Part shown: positions 1 to 10,500 of the stretch, in pieces | Numbering within the stretch: the stretch's first letter is position 1 | Layout: each line of letters starts with the position of its first letter | DNA from: Streptomyces sp. TSRI0107 | Lineage (GTDB): Bacteria; Actinomycetota; Actinomycetes; Streptomycetales; Streptomycetaceae | Reading direction: 5' to 3' | Assembly: GCF_001905845.1 (NCBI RefSeq) | Contig: NZ_LIVZ01000005.1 | Coordinates: 1 to 64,000 of the forward strand | DNA length: 64,000 bases | Translations under genes and position numbers: made by a program | The notes under the pieces: generated by a model | The model's input: the letters and a program-made list of their open reading frames with translations, nothing else | Databases searched by the model: none | What the model was told of the DNA's origin: nothing

Positions 1-52
1 GGTCACCATCGCCTGCCTACGAATCTGGCTGCCCTGACTTTGCGGACACCCC

Positions 53-2806
53 CTAGAGGGCGCCCTTGCGGGTGAGGTGGTTGAAGGCCAGCCAGCCCGG
101 CAGCACCGGCAGCCACAGCGTCAGCAGACGGAACAGCAGGACGGCGGGGGCGGCGACCTCGCTGGGCAGCCCGACGGCGATCAGACCGACCGTGAGGGTC
201 GCCTCGACCGCGCCCACACCGCCGGGCGTGGGCGCCGCGGAGCCGAGCGCGTTGCCCGCGAGGAACACGACGGCGACGCTGGCGATGCTGATCGACGTGG
301 TCTCGTCGCCGAACGCGCGGATCGACGCGTCCAGGCACATCACGAAGCAGGCGGTGAGCAGCAGCATGCCGCCGATGCCGGTGAGCAGCTTCTGCGGCCG
401 CTGGAGCACGTCCAGCATGCGCGGCACGACGCCCGCGAAAAGCGACCTCACGCGCGTGACGACGAATTTCCGCAGGAACGGCACCGAGGTCACCACGAGC
501 ACCAGCACCGCCACCGTCAGCAGACCCGCGATGACCGTCCGGGACGGCGACAGCGACGGCGTCTTCTCGGTACCGGTCAGATAGCCGAAGGACAGCAGCA
601 TCAGGATGTGGCAGCCGAGCCCGAACAACTGCGAGGCGCCGACACTGGCCACCGCGAGCCCCGGCCGCACCCCGGAACGCTGCAGGAACCGCGTGTTGAG
701 GGCGACACCGCCCACCGCGGCCGGCGCCACGATCTTCACGAACGACCCGGCGACCTGCGCCGCCACGGTCCGCGGGAAGGGCACCCGCTCCGGCACGAAG
801 CCCAGCAGGCTCATCGCCGCGGCGACATAGCTCAGCGCCGAGAACAGCACCGCCGCCGCCACCCAGCCCCACTCGGCGTTGGCCACGAGCGGGCCGAACT
901 CGATGTGGGTGAGCTGCGTGAGCAGGAAGTACGCGCCGATGGCACCGGCGATGAAACTGATCAGCGTGCGGGGCCGCACCCGCTCCAGGCGGACCGGCTC
1001 CACGGGCGCCTGCGGCCGGATCCGGAGCACCTCGTGCCGGATCTGGGTGAGCGGGTCCTCCTCGCGCGCCTCGTCCAGCGCCTCGTCCATGGCCCGCTTC
1101 TCGGCCCGCGCCTGCGCGCGTACGGCCTTCTTGCCGGGCTTCTCCAGGGCGACGACGGCCTCCTCGCCGCCGGCGGCCTCCGCGCGGGCCAGCTTGGCCT
1201 GCCGGGAGGCCTCCAGGACCGCCTCACGCTCGCGCTCGGCCCGCTCCCGGGCCAGTCGGCGCAGGGTCGCGCGGGTGGTCCGGGTCAGGGCGATCGGCTG
1301 GAGCATCGGCAGACAGTCGGCGACCGCGTCGGGCCCCAGCACGTCCACCGCCGAGGCGACCGCGCGTTCGGCGCCCACGCGCAGGGCGAGCGTCGTCATC
1401 AGCTGGGCGATGTCCATGCGCAGCAGCAGATCGCCGGCCGCGATCTCGCCGCCGCGCAGATCGGTGAGGATCACCGTGCCGGAACGATCCACCAGAATCG
1501 CGTCGCCCGCGAGCCTGCGGTGCGCGATCCGGCGCGACTGCAGCGCCCGCACCTGCTGCCAGGTGTGCTGCAGCAGTTCGTCGGTGATCTCCTCGTCCGC
1601 CAGGGAGTCCAGGGTGCGGCCGCCGGTGTGCTCGTAGACGAGCATCACCGCGTCGGGGCCCAGCTCGGAGGTGGCGATCAGCTTGGGCGCGTTGGCGCCG
1701 GCCGCGATGGCGGCGTAGGCGAGCAGGGCCTCCTGCTCCAGGGCCTGGCGCAGCGACTGGAGGCTGCGGCGGGTGGCGATGCCGCGCAGGGTCAGGTTGC
1801 GCCACACGCGGTAGAAGAAGCCCTGTGCCTGCTGTTCGCGGTCGACGACCGTGACGTCCAGGGGCGGGCCGTCCTCCAGGGTGACGAAGTAGCGCCGGCC
1901 GCGGTCGCCGCCGTCCGGCGTGTCCGCGGTCTCCTCGCGGGCCGCGCTCACCGGGCGGAATCCGACGGTCCGCAGGCCCGCCATCAGCGTGCGCCCGGTG
2001 GGGCGGACGTTGGGGGAGCCGACGGCGTACAGGGTGCCGTAGGCCACGGTCCAGCCGATCAGCACGGTCAGGATGATCGAGAACGGCGTGGTGTAGCCGG
2101 TGACCAGCATCGAGAACGCGTCGAGGAGCAGCACGATCCACAGCACCGCGCGCCAGCGAGGTCTGCGGGACATGCCGACGGCCGTCATGTACGCGATGAC
2201 GGGCGCGAGGTAGCCGTGGACCGGGTCGGTCAGGGCGTGGATGTCACCGGGGGACGGCTGGGTCAGGGCCTCCTGGATGGAGTCCGGGGCGGCCTTGGCG
2301 ACCCATAGGTCGGTGGCGAGAGTCACACCGTGCGCGAGGACCGCGGCGAGCACGCCGTCTGCGATGCGCAGCCCGTCCCGTTTGATCAGCCGTTCGATCG
2401 CGAACGCGACCGGCACCAGCAGGATCGCGATGCTGGACGCCAGTCCCGCGATCTTGATGAGCAGGTCGGGTGCCTGGCCGGTGCCCTTGGTGATGTCCTG
2501 TTCGAGGCCCGAGGTGGTGCCGTGCGCGAACGCCGCGACGGCGAGCAGCACGGCGACGGCGAGCACGCCCACCAGGAGGCGCATCAGGTCCGACGGGCGG
2601 TGCACGCGCGCGGGGAGGAGCGGTTCGTCGCCCTCCACCTCGTCGGTGTGCGCCTCGGGGTCCGTGCGGTCGGGATCCGGCGGGGTGTTCGCCTGCGCAT
2701 CCTCGCCCGGGCGCTCGTCCGGGCGCGACGAGGCATCAGAGGTGCTGTCCGCGTCCTCCGGGTGCACACCCTGCTGCTTCATCGTCTCTTCTTGATCTCG
2801 TATCAC
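53..2806 (-). CDS. Flippase-like integral membrane protein with an internal kinase-like domain
   Basis: About 917 aa. Residues 1-70 are acidic and disordered, followed by several hydrophobic segments (about 75-270). A middle region (about 300-510) resembles a degenerate lipopolysaccharide-kinase/ABC1-type fold, with HRRLAGDAILVD and LTDLRGG in the places of the catalytic and metal loops. A charged Ala/Glu/Arg coiled stretch (about 520-600) leads to a polytopic C-terminal domain (about 625-905) like the UPF0104/MprF flippase domain, with the family-like PTPGGVGAVE segment. No MprF-type synthase domain is present. The role is probably membrane lipid or glycan handling, by inference. The GTG at 2806 is the outermost start; ATG at 2782 (MKQQGV) is a good alternative. 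It stands alone on its strand, divergent from the next gene. Confidence 0.82.
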   Translation of the reverse strand: MIRDQEETMKQQGVHPEDADSTSDASSRPDERPGEDAQANTPPDPDRTDPEAHTDEVEGDEPLLPARVHRPSDLMRLLVGVLAVAVLLAVAAFAHGTTSGLEQDITKGTGQAPDLLIKIAGLASSIAILLVPVAFAIERLIKRDGLRIADGVLAAVLAHGVTLATDLWVAKAAPDSIQEALTQPSPGDIHALTDPVHGYLAPVIAYMTAVGMSRRPRWRAVLWIVLLLDAFSMLVTGYTTPFSIILTVLIGWTVAYGTLYAVGSPNVRPTGRTLMAGLRTVGFRPVSAAREETADTPDGGDRGRRYFVTLEDGPPLDVTVVDREQQAQGFFYRVWRNLTLRGIATRRSLQSLRQALEQEALLAYAAIAAGANAPKLIATSELGPDAVMLVYEHTGGRTLDSLADEEITDELLQHTWQQVRALQSRRIAHRRLAGDAILVDRSGTVILTDLRGGEIAAGDLLLRMDIAQLMTTLALRVGAERAVASAVDVLGPDAVADCLPMLQPIALTRTTRATLRRLARERAEREREAVLEASRQAKLARAEAAGGEEAVVALEKPGKKAVRAQARAEKRAMDEALDEAREEDPLTQIRHEVLRIRPQAPVEPVRLERVRPRTLISFIAGAIGAYFLLTQLTHIEFGPLVANAEWGWVAAAVLFSALSYVAAAMSLLGFVPERVPFPRTVAAQVAGSFVKIVAPAAVGGVALNTRFLQRSGVRPGLAVASVGASQLFGLGCHILMLLSFGYLTGTEKTPSLSPSRTVIAGLLTVAVLVLVVTSVPFLRKFVVTRVRSLFAGVVPRMLDVLQRPQKLLTGIGGMLLLTACFVMCLDASIRAFGDETTSISIASVAVVFLAGNALGSAAPTPGGVGAVEATLTVGLIAVGLPSEVAAPAVLLFRLLTLWLPVLPGWLAFNHLTRKGAL

Positions 2807-2968
2807 CAGTCACCGCCCGCACGATGGTGGCATGCTCCACCGACACACGGGGGCATCAGGGTGCAAACGCGGGGTCGCACAGTCTGCCCGAAGCGCCGCT
2901 CCAGGGCGAGGGTCACGCACTGTCGCGACTCCGTCACTTTGTCGGCGGCATGCGGCAGGATGGGGCGA

Positions 2969-3355
2969 ATGAGCGAGGACAGCCTTCCCGAGGACGCCCG
3001 CGCGGAGCACTCCGACGCCCTGCCGGAGTACGCCGAGCGGGTGCTCGACGTCACGGAGATGATCCCGCCCGGGCGCGTCATGACCTACGGCGATGTCGCC
3101 GAGTGGCTGGAGGAGGGCGGGCCTCGCCAGGTCGGCCGCGTGATGGCGCTCTACGGGGGAGCGGTCCCCTGGTGGCGGGTCGTCCGCGCGGACGGACACC
3201 TGCTCCCGGGCCACGAGCTGGAGGCTCTGGCCCACTACCGCGCGGAGGGCACGCCCCTGAAGGGGGCGAGCCGGGCCGCGGAGGGCCACCTGCCGCGCGT
3301 CGACATGCGGCGCGCGCGGTGGGACGGCGGCGAACGCGCGAAGGGTCACACCTGA
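2969..3355 (+). CDS. atl: Alkyltransferase-like protein (ATL), MGMT-fold DNA damage sensor
   Basis: 128 aa, the size of a bare MGMT DNA-binding domain. It has the helix-turn-helix segment IPPGRVMTYGDVAEWL and the arginine-finger-like GRVMALYG. At the active-site loop, where O6-alkylguanine transferases have PCHRV, this protein has PWWRVV, so the alkyl-acceptor Cys is Trp. Proteins of this type bind O6-alkylguanine and mark it for nucleotide excision repair without removing the alkyl group. ATG 2969 is preceded by a G-rich SD-like stretch; an in-frame ATG at 2960 would add three residues. The DNA-repair helicase genes downstream fit a repair role. Confidence 0.88.
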   Translation: MSEDSLPEDARAEHSDALPEYAERVLDVTEMIPPGRVMTYGDVAEWLEEGGPRQVGRVMALYGGAVPWWRVVRADGHLLPGHELEALAHYRAEGTPLKGASRAAEGHLPRVDMRRARWDGGERAKGHT

Positions 3356-3612
3356 CAGCTTCCGCCATCGGCGGCCCGCGTGGGGGACGCCTGATCCGTA
3401 CGGGGGAAACAGGGCACTTCCGTGACATGACGTACGTTCGAGGGCAAAGGGACGCACGGGTCCGCTGAGCCCCGAGGGAACAACCGGAAGCCCTGCTTCC
3501 ACCCCGGCCGTCGGCGTAGCGTCGGGTCCACGCGTCCCCCTCACCCCGCGGCCACCGCCGTCCCCGTACGGCGATCGGCATCCAAGCACACCCACCAGGA
3601 CCGGCGAACCAC

Positions 3613-6600
3613 GTGAGCTCCTCTTCCTCCACCAGGCGCCTGTCGCACCCCGCGGTGCGACAGGGGAACCGTGGCGCTTACCGGCTCGTCCGTACCCTTC
3701 CCGTCCGACCGGATCCCCCTCTCCTGGACGCCGGACAGCGCGCCGTGGTTGACCACCGGTCCGGCCCGCTGCTGGTCCTCGCCGGTCCGGGCACCGGCAA
3801 GACCACCACGCTGGTGGAGTCCGTGGCCGCGCGGATCGCCCGCGGAGCGGACCCCGAACGCCTCCTGGTGCTCACCTTCAGCCGCAAGGCCGCCGTCGAA
3901 CTGCGCGACCGCATGGCCCTGCGCATCGGCGCCGCCCGCGCACCCCGGGCGACCACCTTCCACTCGTTCAGCTACGCCCTGGTCCGCGCCCACCAGGACA
4001 GCGACCTGTTCGTCGAGCCGCTGCGGCTGCTGTCCGGCCCCGAGCAGGACGTCGCCGTCCGCGAACTGCTCGCCGGCCAGCCGGACCTGGAGCGGCGCGG
4101 TCTCGCCCACGTGCGGTGGCCGGACGAACTGCGCGCCTGCCTGACCACCCGCGGCTTCGCCGACGAGGTCCGCGCGGTCCTCGCCCGCAGCCGCGAGCTG
4201 GGCCTCGACCCGGCCGCCCTGGACGCCTTCGCCCGGCGCATCGGCCGCCCCGACTGGCGGGCCGCGGCCGCCTTCCTCGCCGAGTACCTCGACGTCCTCG
4301 ACCTGCAAGGAGTCATCGACTACGCCGAACTCGTCCACCGCGCGGTGCTGCTCGCCCGCCGCCCCGAGGTGGCCGGGCGGCTCGCCGCGCAGTACGACGC
4401 GGTGTTCGTGGACGAGTACCAGGACACCGACCCCGCGCAGGTACGGCTGCTGCACGCGCTCGCCGGCGGTGGCCGCACGCTCGTCGCCTTCGGCGACCCC
4501 GACCAGTCGATCTACACCTTCCGCGGCGCGGACGTGAACGGCATCCTCGACTTCCCGCACGCCTTCCCCCGCGCGGACGGCCGCCCGGCGCCGGTCGAGG
4601 TCCTGCGCACCTCCCGCCGCTCCGGGGCCGGCCTGCTGGCCGCCACCCGGCTGCTGACCCAGCGCATGCCGCTGACCCGCCTCCCCGCCGACAAGGTGCG
4701 CGCCCACCGCGAGCTCACCCCGGTGCGGGACGGCGGCCGCGTGGAGGTGTACACCTACCCGACACCCGGCACCGAGCTGGACAACATCGCCGACATCCTG
4801 CGCCGGGCCCATCTGGAGGACGGCGTCCCCTGGAGCGACATGGCCGTCCTCGTACGCGCCGGCTCCCGCACCATCCCGGCGGTCCGCCGCGCCCTCACCT
4901 CGGCGGGCGTCCCGCTCGACGTCGACGGCGACGACCTCCCCCTCCGGCACGAGCCGGCGGTGGCGCCGCTGCTGACGGCACTGCGGGCGGTGGCCACGGC
5001 GGAGGCCGGGGCCGCGGCGGGTGCTCCCGGGGAGGCCCGTCCGGGGGGCGGCGCTTCCGCAGCGGGTGTGGCCGGGCAGGCTGATGCGGGGGCCGACGGC
5101 TCCGCTGCCGACGGGTCCGGGACGGCCGACGCGGAGGCTGGGGGTTCCGCTGTCGGCGGTTCCGGGACGGCTGACGCGGGGGCTGGCGGTTCTGCTGACG
5201 GCGGGTCCGAGAAGCCCGCTCCGGGGGCTGGCGGTTCTGCTGGCGACGGGTCCGAGCAGGCTGACCCGGAGGCCGGTGGCCCTGCTGCGGATGGCTCCGA
5301 GCCGGTCGCCCCGGAGGCCGGCGGTTCGGCAGCGGGCGTGCCCGGGACGGCCGACGCGGCGGCCGGGGCCGTAGAGGGCGTTCCGGAGGAGGACGCCGGT
5401 CCACGGGCCGACGGCTCTGCTGCCGACGGGTCCGAGAAGGCCGCCCCGGAGGCCGAGTCCGCTGCCGACGGGCCCGAGACGGCCGCCCCGGAGGCCGAGT
5501 CCGCAGTCGGCGTGCCCGAGGAAGCCGATCCGGAAACCGGACCCCGACGGACCGGCCCGGATGACGCGGAGGCCCCGGAGGAGCCCTGCTGGCTGGACAC
5601 CGAGACCGCCCTCACCCTCCTCGCCTCGCCCCTCGCCGGCATGGACGCCGCCGACCTGCGTCGCCTGGGCCGCGCGCTGCGCGACGAGGAGCGCGCCGCC
5701 GGCAACCCCGTACCGCCGCCCTCGGACGAACTGCTGACGCAGGCGCTCGCCGAACCCGAGCGTTTGGTGGCGCACGACCCGGCGTACGCGCGCGGAGCCC
5801 AGCGTCTCGGCGCGCTGCTGCGCACGGCGCGCGAGCGCCTCGCGGGCGGCGGCACGGCCGAGGAGGCGCTGTGGGACCTCTGGGTCGGCACGCCCTGGCC
5901 CGGCCGCCTGGAGCGGGCCGCCCGGCGCGGCGGCGCCGCAGGCCGCAACGCCGACCGCGACCTGGACGCCGTCTGCGCGCTGTTCGCGACGGCGGCCCGC
6001 GCGGAGGAGCGCACCGGCGGGCGGGGCGCCCTGAACTTCCTGGAGCAGATCGAGGCGGAGGACATCGCCGCCGACACCCTCACGCGGCGCGCCCTGCGCC
6101 CCGACGCCGTGCGCCTGATGACCGCGCACCGCGCCAAGGGCCTGGAATGGCGGCTGGTCGTCGTGGCCGGCGTCCAGGAGGGCCTGTGGCCGGACCTGCG
6201 CCGCCGCGGCTCCCTGCTGGAGGCCGACCGCATCGGCCGCGACGGACTCGCCGAACCGCTCACCCCGGGCGCCCTGCTCGCCGAGGAACGTCGCCTGTTC
6301 TACGTCGCCGCCACGCGCGCGCGGGAACGGCTCGTCGTCACCGCGGTGAAGGCCCCGGCGGACGACGGCGACCAGCCGTCCCGGTTCCTGACCGAACTCG
6401 GCGTCGAGCCCAGGGACGTCACCGGCCGCCCGCGCCGCCCGCTCTCCGTCGCCGCGCTGGTCGCGGAACTGCGCGCCACGACCGTCGACCCGCGCGTGTC
6501 GGACACCCTGCGGGAGGCCGCCGCCCGCCGGCTGGCCCGGCTCGCGGCGCTCACCGACGAGGACGGCCGCCCCCTGGTGCCCTCCGCGCACCCGTACCGC

Positions 6601-7461
6601 TGGTGGGGCATGTTCGACCCGACCGAGAGCAAGGTGCCGCTGCGCCACCGGGACCAGCCCGTCGTGCTGTCCGGCAGCGCCCTCGACCAGCTCGCCAACA
6701 CCTGCGCCCTGCAGTGGTTCCTCGGCCGCGAGGTGAAGGCGGACGCCCCGGCCACCGCCGCCCAGGGCTTCGGCAACGTGGTGCACGTCCTCGCCGACGA
6801 GGTTGCCTCCGGGCGCACCCCGGCCGACCTCGACGTCCTCATGGAACGCCTCGACTCCGTGTGGGACGCGCTCGCGTTCGACGCGCCGTGGAAGTCGGCA
6901 CAGGAGAAGCAGCACGCGCGCGTAGCGCTCGAACGCTTCCTTGAGTGGCACGTCATGGACCGCACCGGGCGCACCCCGGTGGCCAGCGAGCACGACTTCG
7001 ACGTCACCCTGGAGGCGGGTGACTACGAGGTCCGCATCCGCGGCCAGATGGACCGCGTGGAGGCGGACGGCGAGGGCCGCGCCTATGTCGTCGACTTCAA
7101 GACGGGCAAGCAGGCGCCCAGCTCCGCCGAGGTGGCCCGCCACCCCCAGCTCGCCGTTTACCAGCTCGCCGTCACCGAGGGCGCCGTCGACGACGTCTTC
7201 GACGGGGTGCGTCCCGAGCCGGGCGGCGCCGAACTCGTCCAGCTGCGGCAGGGCGCCGCCAAACGGGACGGCGGGGAGAGCCTGCCGAAGGTGCAGGCCC
7301 AGGAGCCCCTGGAGGGGCAGTGGGTCGGCGAGCTGCTCGCCACGGCCGCCGGCAAGGTGCTCGACGAGCGGTTCGCCCCGACCACCGGCCAGCACTGCAC
7401 GCACTGCGCGTTCCGGGCGTCGTGCAGCGCCCGGCCCGAAGGCCGCCACGTGGTCGAGTGA
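3613..7461 (+). CDS. adnA: AdnA-type ATP-dependent helicase-nuclease subunit
   Basis: 1282 aa UvrD/Rep-family motor fused to a RecB-like nuclease. Seen: Walker A GPGTGKT (58-64), helicase motif II VDEYQDTD, HRAKGLEW and TRARERL motifs, and the C-terminal nuclease core VVDFKTGKQ (about 1160). One Cys near 1030 plus a terminal CTHCAFRASC (CX2CX5C) is the layout of a 4Fe-4S nuclease clasp. AdnA pairs with AdnB for double-strand-break end resection in Actinobacteria, taking the place of RecBCD/AddAB. Residues about 460-650 are an Ala/Gly/Asp/Glu-rich degenerate repeat inserted in the motor, which makes the protein longer than mycobacterial AdnA. The start is GTG, and adnB follows after about 100 bp. 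Confidence 0.92.
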   Translation: MSSSSSTRRLSHPAVRQGNRGAYRLVRTLPVRPDPPLLDAGQRAVVDHRSGPLLVLAGPGTGKTTTLVESVAARIARGADPERLLVLTFSRKAAVELRDRMALRIGAARAPRATTFHSFSYALVRAHQDSDLFVEPLRLLSGPEQDVAVRELLAGQPDLERRGLAHVRWPDELRACLTTRGFADEVRAVLARSRELGLDPAALDAFARRIGRPDWRAAAAFLAEYLDVLDLQGVIDYAELVHRAVLLARRPEVAGRLAAQYDAVFVDEYQDTDPAQVRLLHALAGGGRTLVAFGDPDQSIYTFRGADVNGILDFPHAFPRADGRPAPVEVLRTSRRSGAGLLAATRLLTQRMPLTRLPADKVRAHRELTPVRDGGRVEVYTYPTPGTELDNIADILRRAHLEDGVPWSDMAVLVRAGSRTIPAVRRALTSAGVPLDVDGDDLPLRHEPAVAPLLTALRAVATAEAGAAAGAPGEARPGGGASAAGVAGQADAGADGSAADGSGTADAEAGGSAVGGSGTADAGAGGSADGGSEKPAPGAGGSAGDGSEQADPEAGGPAADGSEPVAPEAGGSAAGVPGTADAAAGAVEGVPEEDAGPRADGSAADGSEKAAPEAESAADGPETAAPEAESAVGVPEEADPETGPRRTGPDDAEAPEEPCWLDTETALTLLASPLAGMDAADLRRLGRALRDEERAAGNPVPPPSDELLTQALAEPERLVAHDPAYARGAQRLGALLRTARERLAGGGTAEEALWDLWVGTPWPGRLERAARRGGAAGRNADRDLDAVCALFATAARAEERTGGRGALNFLEQIEAEDIAADTLTRRALRPDAVRLMTAHRAKGLEWRLVVVAGVQEGLWPDLRRRGSLLEADRIGRDGLAEPLTPGALLAEERRLFYVAATRARERLVVTAVKAPADDGDQPSRFLTELGVEPRDVTGRPRRPLSVAALVAELRATTVDPRVSDTLREAAARRLARLAALTDEDGRPLVPSAHPYRWWGMFDPTESKVPLRHRDQPVVLSGSALDQLANTCALQWFLGREVKADAPATAAQGFGNVVHVLADEVASGRTPADLDVLMERLDSVWDALAFDAPWKSAQEKQHARVALERFLEWHVMDRTGRTPVASEHDFDVTLEAGDYEVRIRGQMDRVEADGEGRAYVVDFKTGKQAPSSAEVARHPQLAVYQLAVTEGAVDDVFDGVRPEPGGAELVQLRQGAAKRDGGESLPKVQAQEPLEGQWVGELLATAAGKVLDERFAPTTGQHCTHCAFRASCSARPEGRHVVE
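5035..5560 (+). repeat. Degenerate GC-rich tandem repeat inside adnA
   Basis: An in-frame run of imperfect units of roughly 50-55 bp encodes variants of 'A-D-G-S-(A/G)-x-D-G-S-E-x-A-x-P-E-A-G-G'. Recurrent codon blocks are gcggacggctcc, gaggccggcgg and gacgggtccgag. No frame disruption is seen. It probably encodes a flexible linker exposed between helicase subdomains. Confidence 0.75.
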
Positions 7462-7564
7462 ACCGGGTGTGACGAGCCGCACCACCCGGGCTGACCTGCG
7501 CTTCTTCCGGCCCGCTGGGGTGATCCGGCCTCGACTGTCAGTGCCCGCCGCTAGCCTCTCTGAG

Positions 7565-10500
7565 GTGCCCGCACGTATCACCGACCCCGAGCAGCTCAAG
7601 GAGCTTCTCGGCATCCCGTTCACCCCGGAGCAGACGGCCTGCATCATCGCGCCGCCCGCCCCGCAGGTGATCGTGGCCGGAGCCGGCTCCGGCAAGACCA
7701 CGGTGATGGCGGCCCGCGTGGTGTGGCTGGTCGGTACCGGCCAGGTGGCGCCCGAACAGGTGCTCGGGCTCACCTTCACCAACAAGGCCGCCGGCGAACT
7801 CGCCGAGCGCGTGCGCACGGCGCTGGTCAAGGCGGGTGTCACCGACCCCGACACCATCGACCCGGACAATCCGCCCGGCGAACCGGTGATCTCCACTTAC
7901 CACGCCTTCGCGGGCCGCCTGCTGACCGACCACGGCCTGCGCATCGGCCTCGAACCGACCTCCCGCCTCCTCGCCGACGCCACCCGCTACCAGCTGGCCG
8001 CGCGGGTGCTGCGCGAAGCCCCGGGCCCGTACCCGGCGCTGACCCGCTCCTTCGCCGACCTGGTCAGCGACCTCCTCACCCTCGACTCGGAACTCGCCGA
8101 GCACCTGGTGCGGCCCGAGGACCTGCGCTCCTGGGACGCCGGGCTGCTGCACACCCTCGAGGGCGCCAGACTCACCAACGCCGACCTGCGCAAGGTCCCC
8201 GAGACCGCCGCAGCCCGCCGCGAACTCGCCGAGCTGGTGCTGCGCTACCGGGCCGTGAAACGAGAGCGGGACCTGCTCGACTTCGGCGACCAGATCGCCC
8301 TCGCCGCCCGCCTCGGCCGGCTGCCCGAAGTGGGCCGTCTCCTGCGCGACGAGTTCCGCGTGGTGCTCCTCGACGAGTACCAGGACACCTCGGTCGCCCA
8401 GCGCGTCCTCCTCGCCGGCCTGTTCGGCGGCGGCACCGGCCACCCGGTGACCGCCGTCGGCGACCCCTGCCAGGCGATCTACGGCTGGCGCGGCGCCTCC
8501 GTCGCCAACCTCGACGACTTCCCCGAGCACTTCGCGCACGCCGACGGCCGCCCCGCCACCCGCCAGGCGCTCAGCGAGAACCGCCGCAGCGGCGGCCGCC
8601 TCCTCGACCTCGCCAACGGCCTCGCCGAGCCCCTGCGCGCCATGCACGCGGGCGTGGAGGCCCTGCGCCCGGCCCCCGGCGCCGAACGCGACGGCATCGT
8701 CCGCTGCGCCCTGCTGCGCACCCACGCCGAGGAGATCGACTGGATCGCCGACTCCATCGCCCACCTGGTGAACACCGGGAAGGCCCCCGGCGAGATCGCG
8801 GTCCTGTGCCGCACGGCGACCGACTTCGCCGAGATCCAGGGCGCGCTCGTCGCCCGGGACGTACCCGTGGAGGTGGTCGGTCTCTCCGGGCTGCTGCACC
8901 TCCCCGAGGTCGCCGACCTGGTCGCCGTCTGCGAGGTCCTCCAGGACCCGGGCGCCAACGCCTCCCTGGTCCGGCTGCTCACCGGCCCCCGCTGGCGCAT
9001 CGGCCCGCGCGACCTCGCCCTGCTCGGGCGGCGCGCCCGGCTGCTCGTCGCCCACGCGCGCGTGGACGCCGACGACGACCCCGACCGGCGGCTCGCCGAG
9101 GCCGTGGAGGGCGTCGACCCCGCCGAGGTGATCTCGCTCGCGGACGCCCTCGACACGTTCCTGGAGACGCCGCTGCAGGGCGGCGGGGACGACGACGGGC
9201 TGCCGTTCTCGCCGGACGCGCGCGTGCGCTTCGCCCGCCTCGCCGCCGAGCTGCGTGACCTGCGGCGCTCCCTGGCCGACCCGCTCATGGACGTACTGCA
9301 CCGGGTGCTCGCCGTCACCGGCCTGGAGGTGGAGCTGTCGGCGTCCCCGCACGCCCTGGCCGCCCGCCGCCGCGAGACCCTGTCCAACTTCCTGGACGTC
9401 GCCGCGTCCTTCGCCGCCAACGAGAACGAGGCCACGCTCCTCGCCTTCCTGGGCTTCCTGCGCACCGCCGCCCAATACGAGAAGGGCCTCGACAACGCCC
9501 TGCCCGGCGGCGAGAACACCGTCAAGGTCCTCACCGCGCACAAGTCCAAGGGCCTGGAGTGGGACGTCGTCGCCGTCCCCGGCCTGGTCACCGGCACCTT
9601 CCCCAGCGCCCAGGGCCGCGAGAAGTGGACCGCCCAGGCCAAGGTGCTGCCGCACGAGCTGCGCGGCGACGCCGACACCCTGCCCGACGTCGAGGCCTGG
9701 GACTCACGCGGCATGAAGGCCTTCCACGAGGCCATGAAGGAACACCAGCACACCGAGGAGCTGCGCCTCGGCTACGTCACCTTCACCCGCCCCCGCTCCC
9801 TGCTCCTCGGCTCCGGCCACTGGTGGGGCCCCACCCAGAAGAAGCCCCGCGGCCCCTCCGACTTCCTCCTGGCCCTCCACGACCACTGCGCCGCCGGCCA
9901 CGGCGAGATCGAGGTCTGGGCGGACGAACCCGCCGAGGGCGAGGAGAACCCCGCCCTGCACCAGGCAACCGCCCACCAGGCCTGGCCGCTGCCGCTGGAC
10001 GAGGCCGCCCTGGCCCGCCGCCGCGCGGCCGCCGAGACGGTCCTCGCCCACCTCGACGCCCTCGCCGCGGCCGCGCACGACCCCGACACCTTCGAGGACC
10101 CGGACTGGCCTTCGCCGCCCGAGGAGGACGAGCCGCCGTACGACGAGCCGTACGAGGACGACGAGCCGCCGTACGGCGAGCCTCCGTACGACGCGCTTCC
10201 GTACGACGCGCTTCCGTACGAGGACGACGAGGTTCCCTACGAGGACCAGCCGCACCCTCACGAGGACGAAGCACGCCTCTACGAGGACGAACCGCACCTC
10301 GACGAAACCCCGCCCGCCCCCGAAGCCCCCGCCGACTGGGACGCCCGGACCCCCCAGCGTCCGACCGTCCCCCACCAGGCGACGCCCTCGGACCACGACA
10401 GGGCGCGGGACACCCGCCTCACGCCCGAAGAGGCCCGGATCGTTGCCTCCTGGGACCGCGACCTGGACGCCCTCACCGGAGAGCTGCTGCGCGCCCGGGA

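Noticed and set aside
40..60. GACACCCCCTAG at the left edge resembling the end of the MITE-like element
   Set aside because: Only about 12 bp agree with the 30.5-kb element and the match stops outside it; likely chance or an unrelated end, and the window edge hides the rest.
77..2308. A 743-codon open frame antisense to the flippase-like gene
   Set aside because: Arg/Gly/Gln/His-rich composition with no domain; it results from high GC at third positions.
3541..7896. A 1451-codon open frame on the minus strand across adnA
   Set aside because: Antisense frame of a very GC-rich gene. Its translation is Gly/Arg/Ala/Val-rich without domains, while the plus strand encodes all helicase and nuclease motifs.
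7538..9655. A 705-codon open frame antisense to adnB
   Set aside because: Low-complexity shadow; the plus strand carries the conserved motor.
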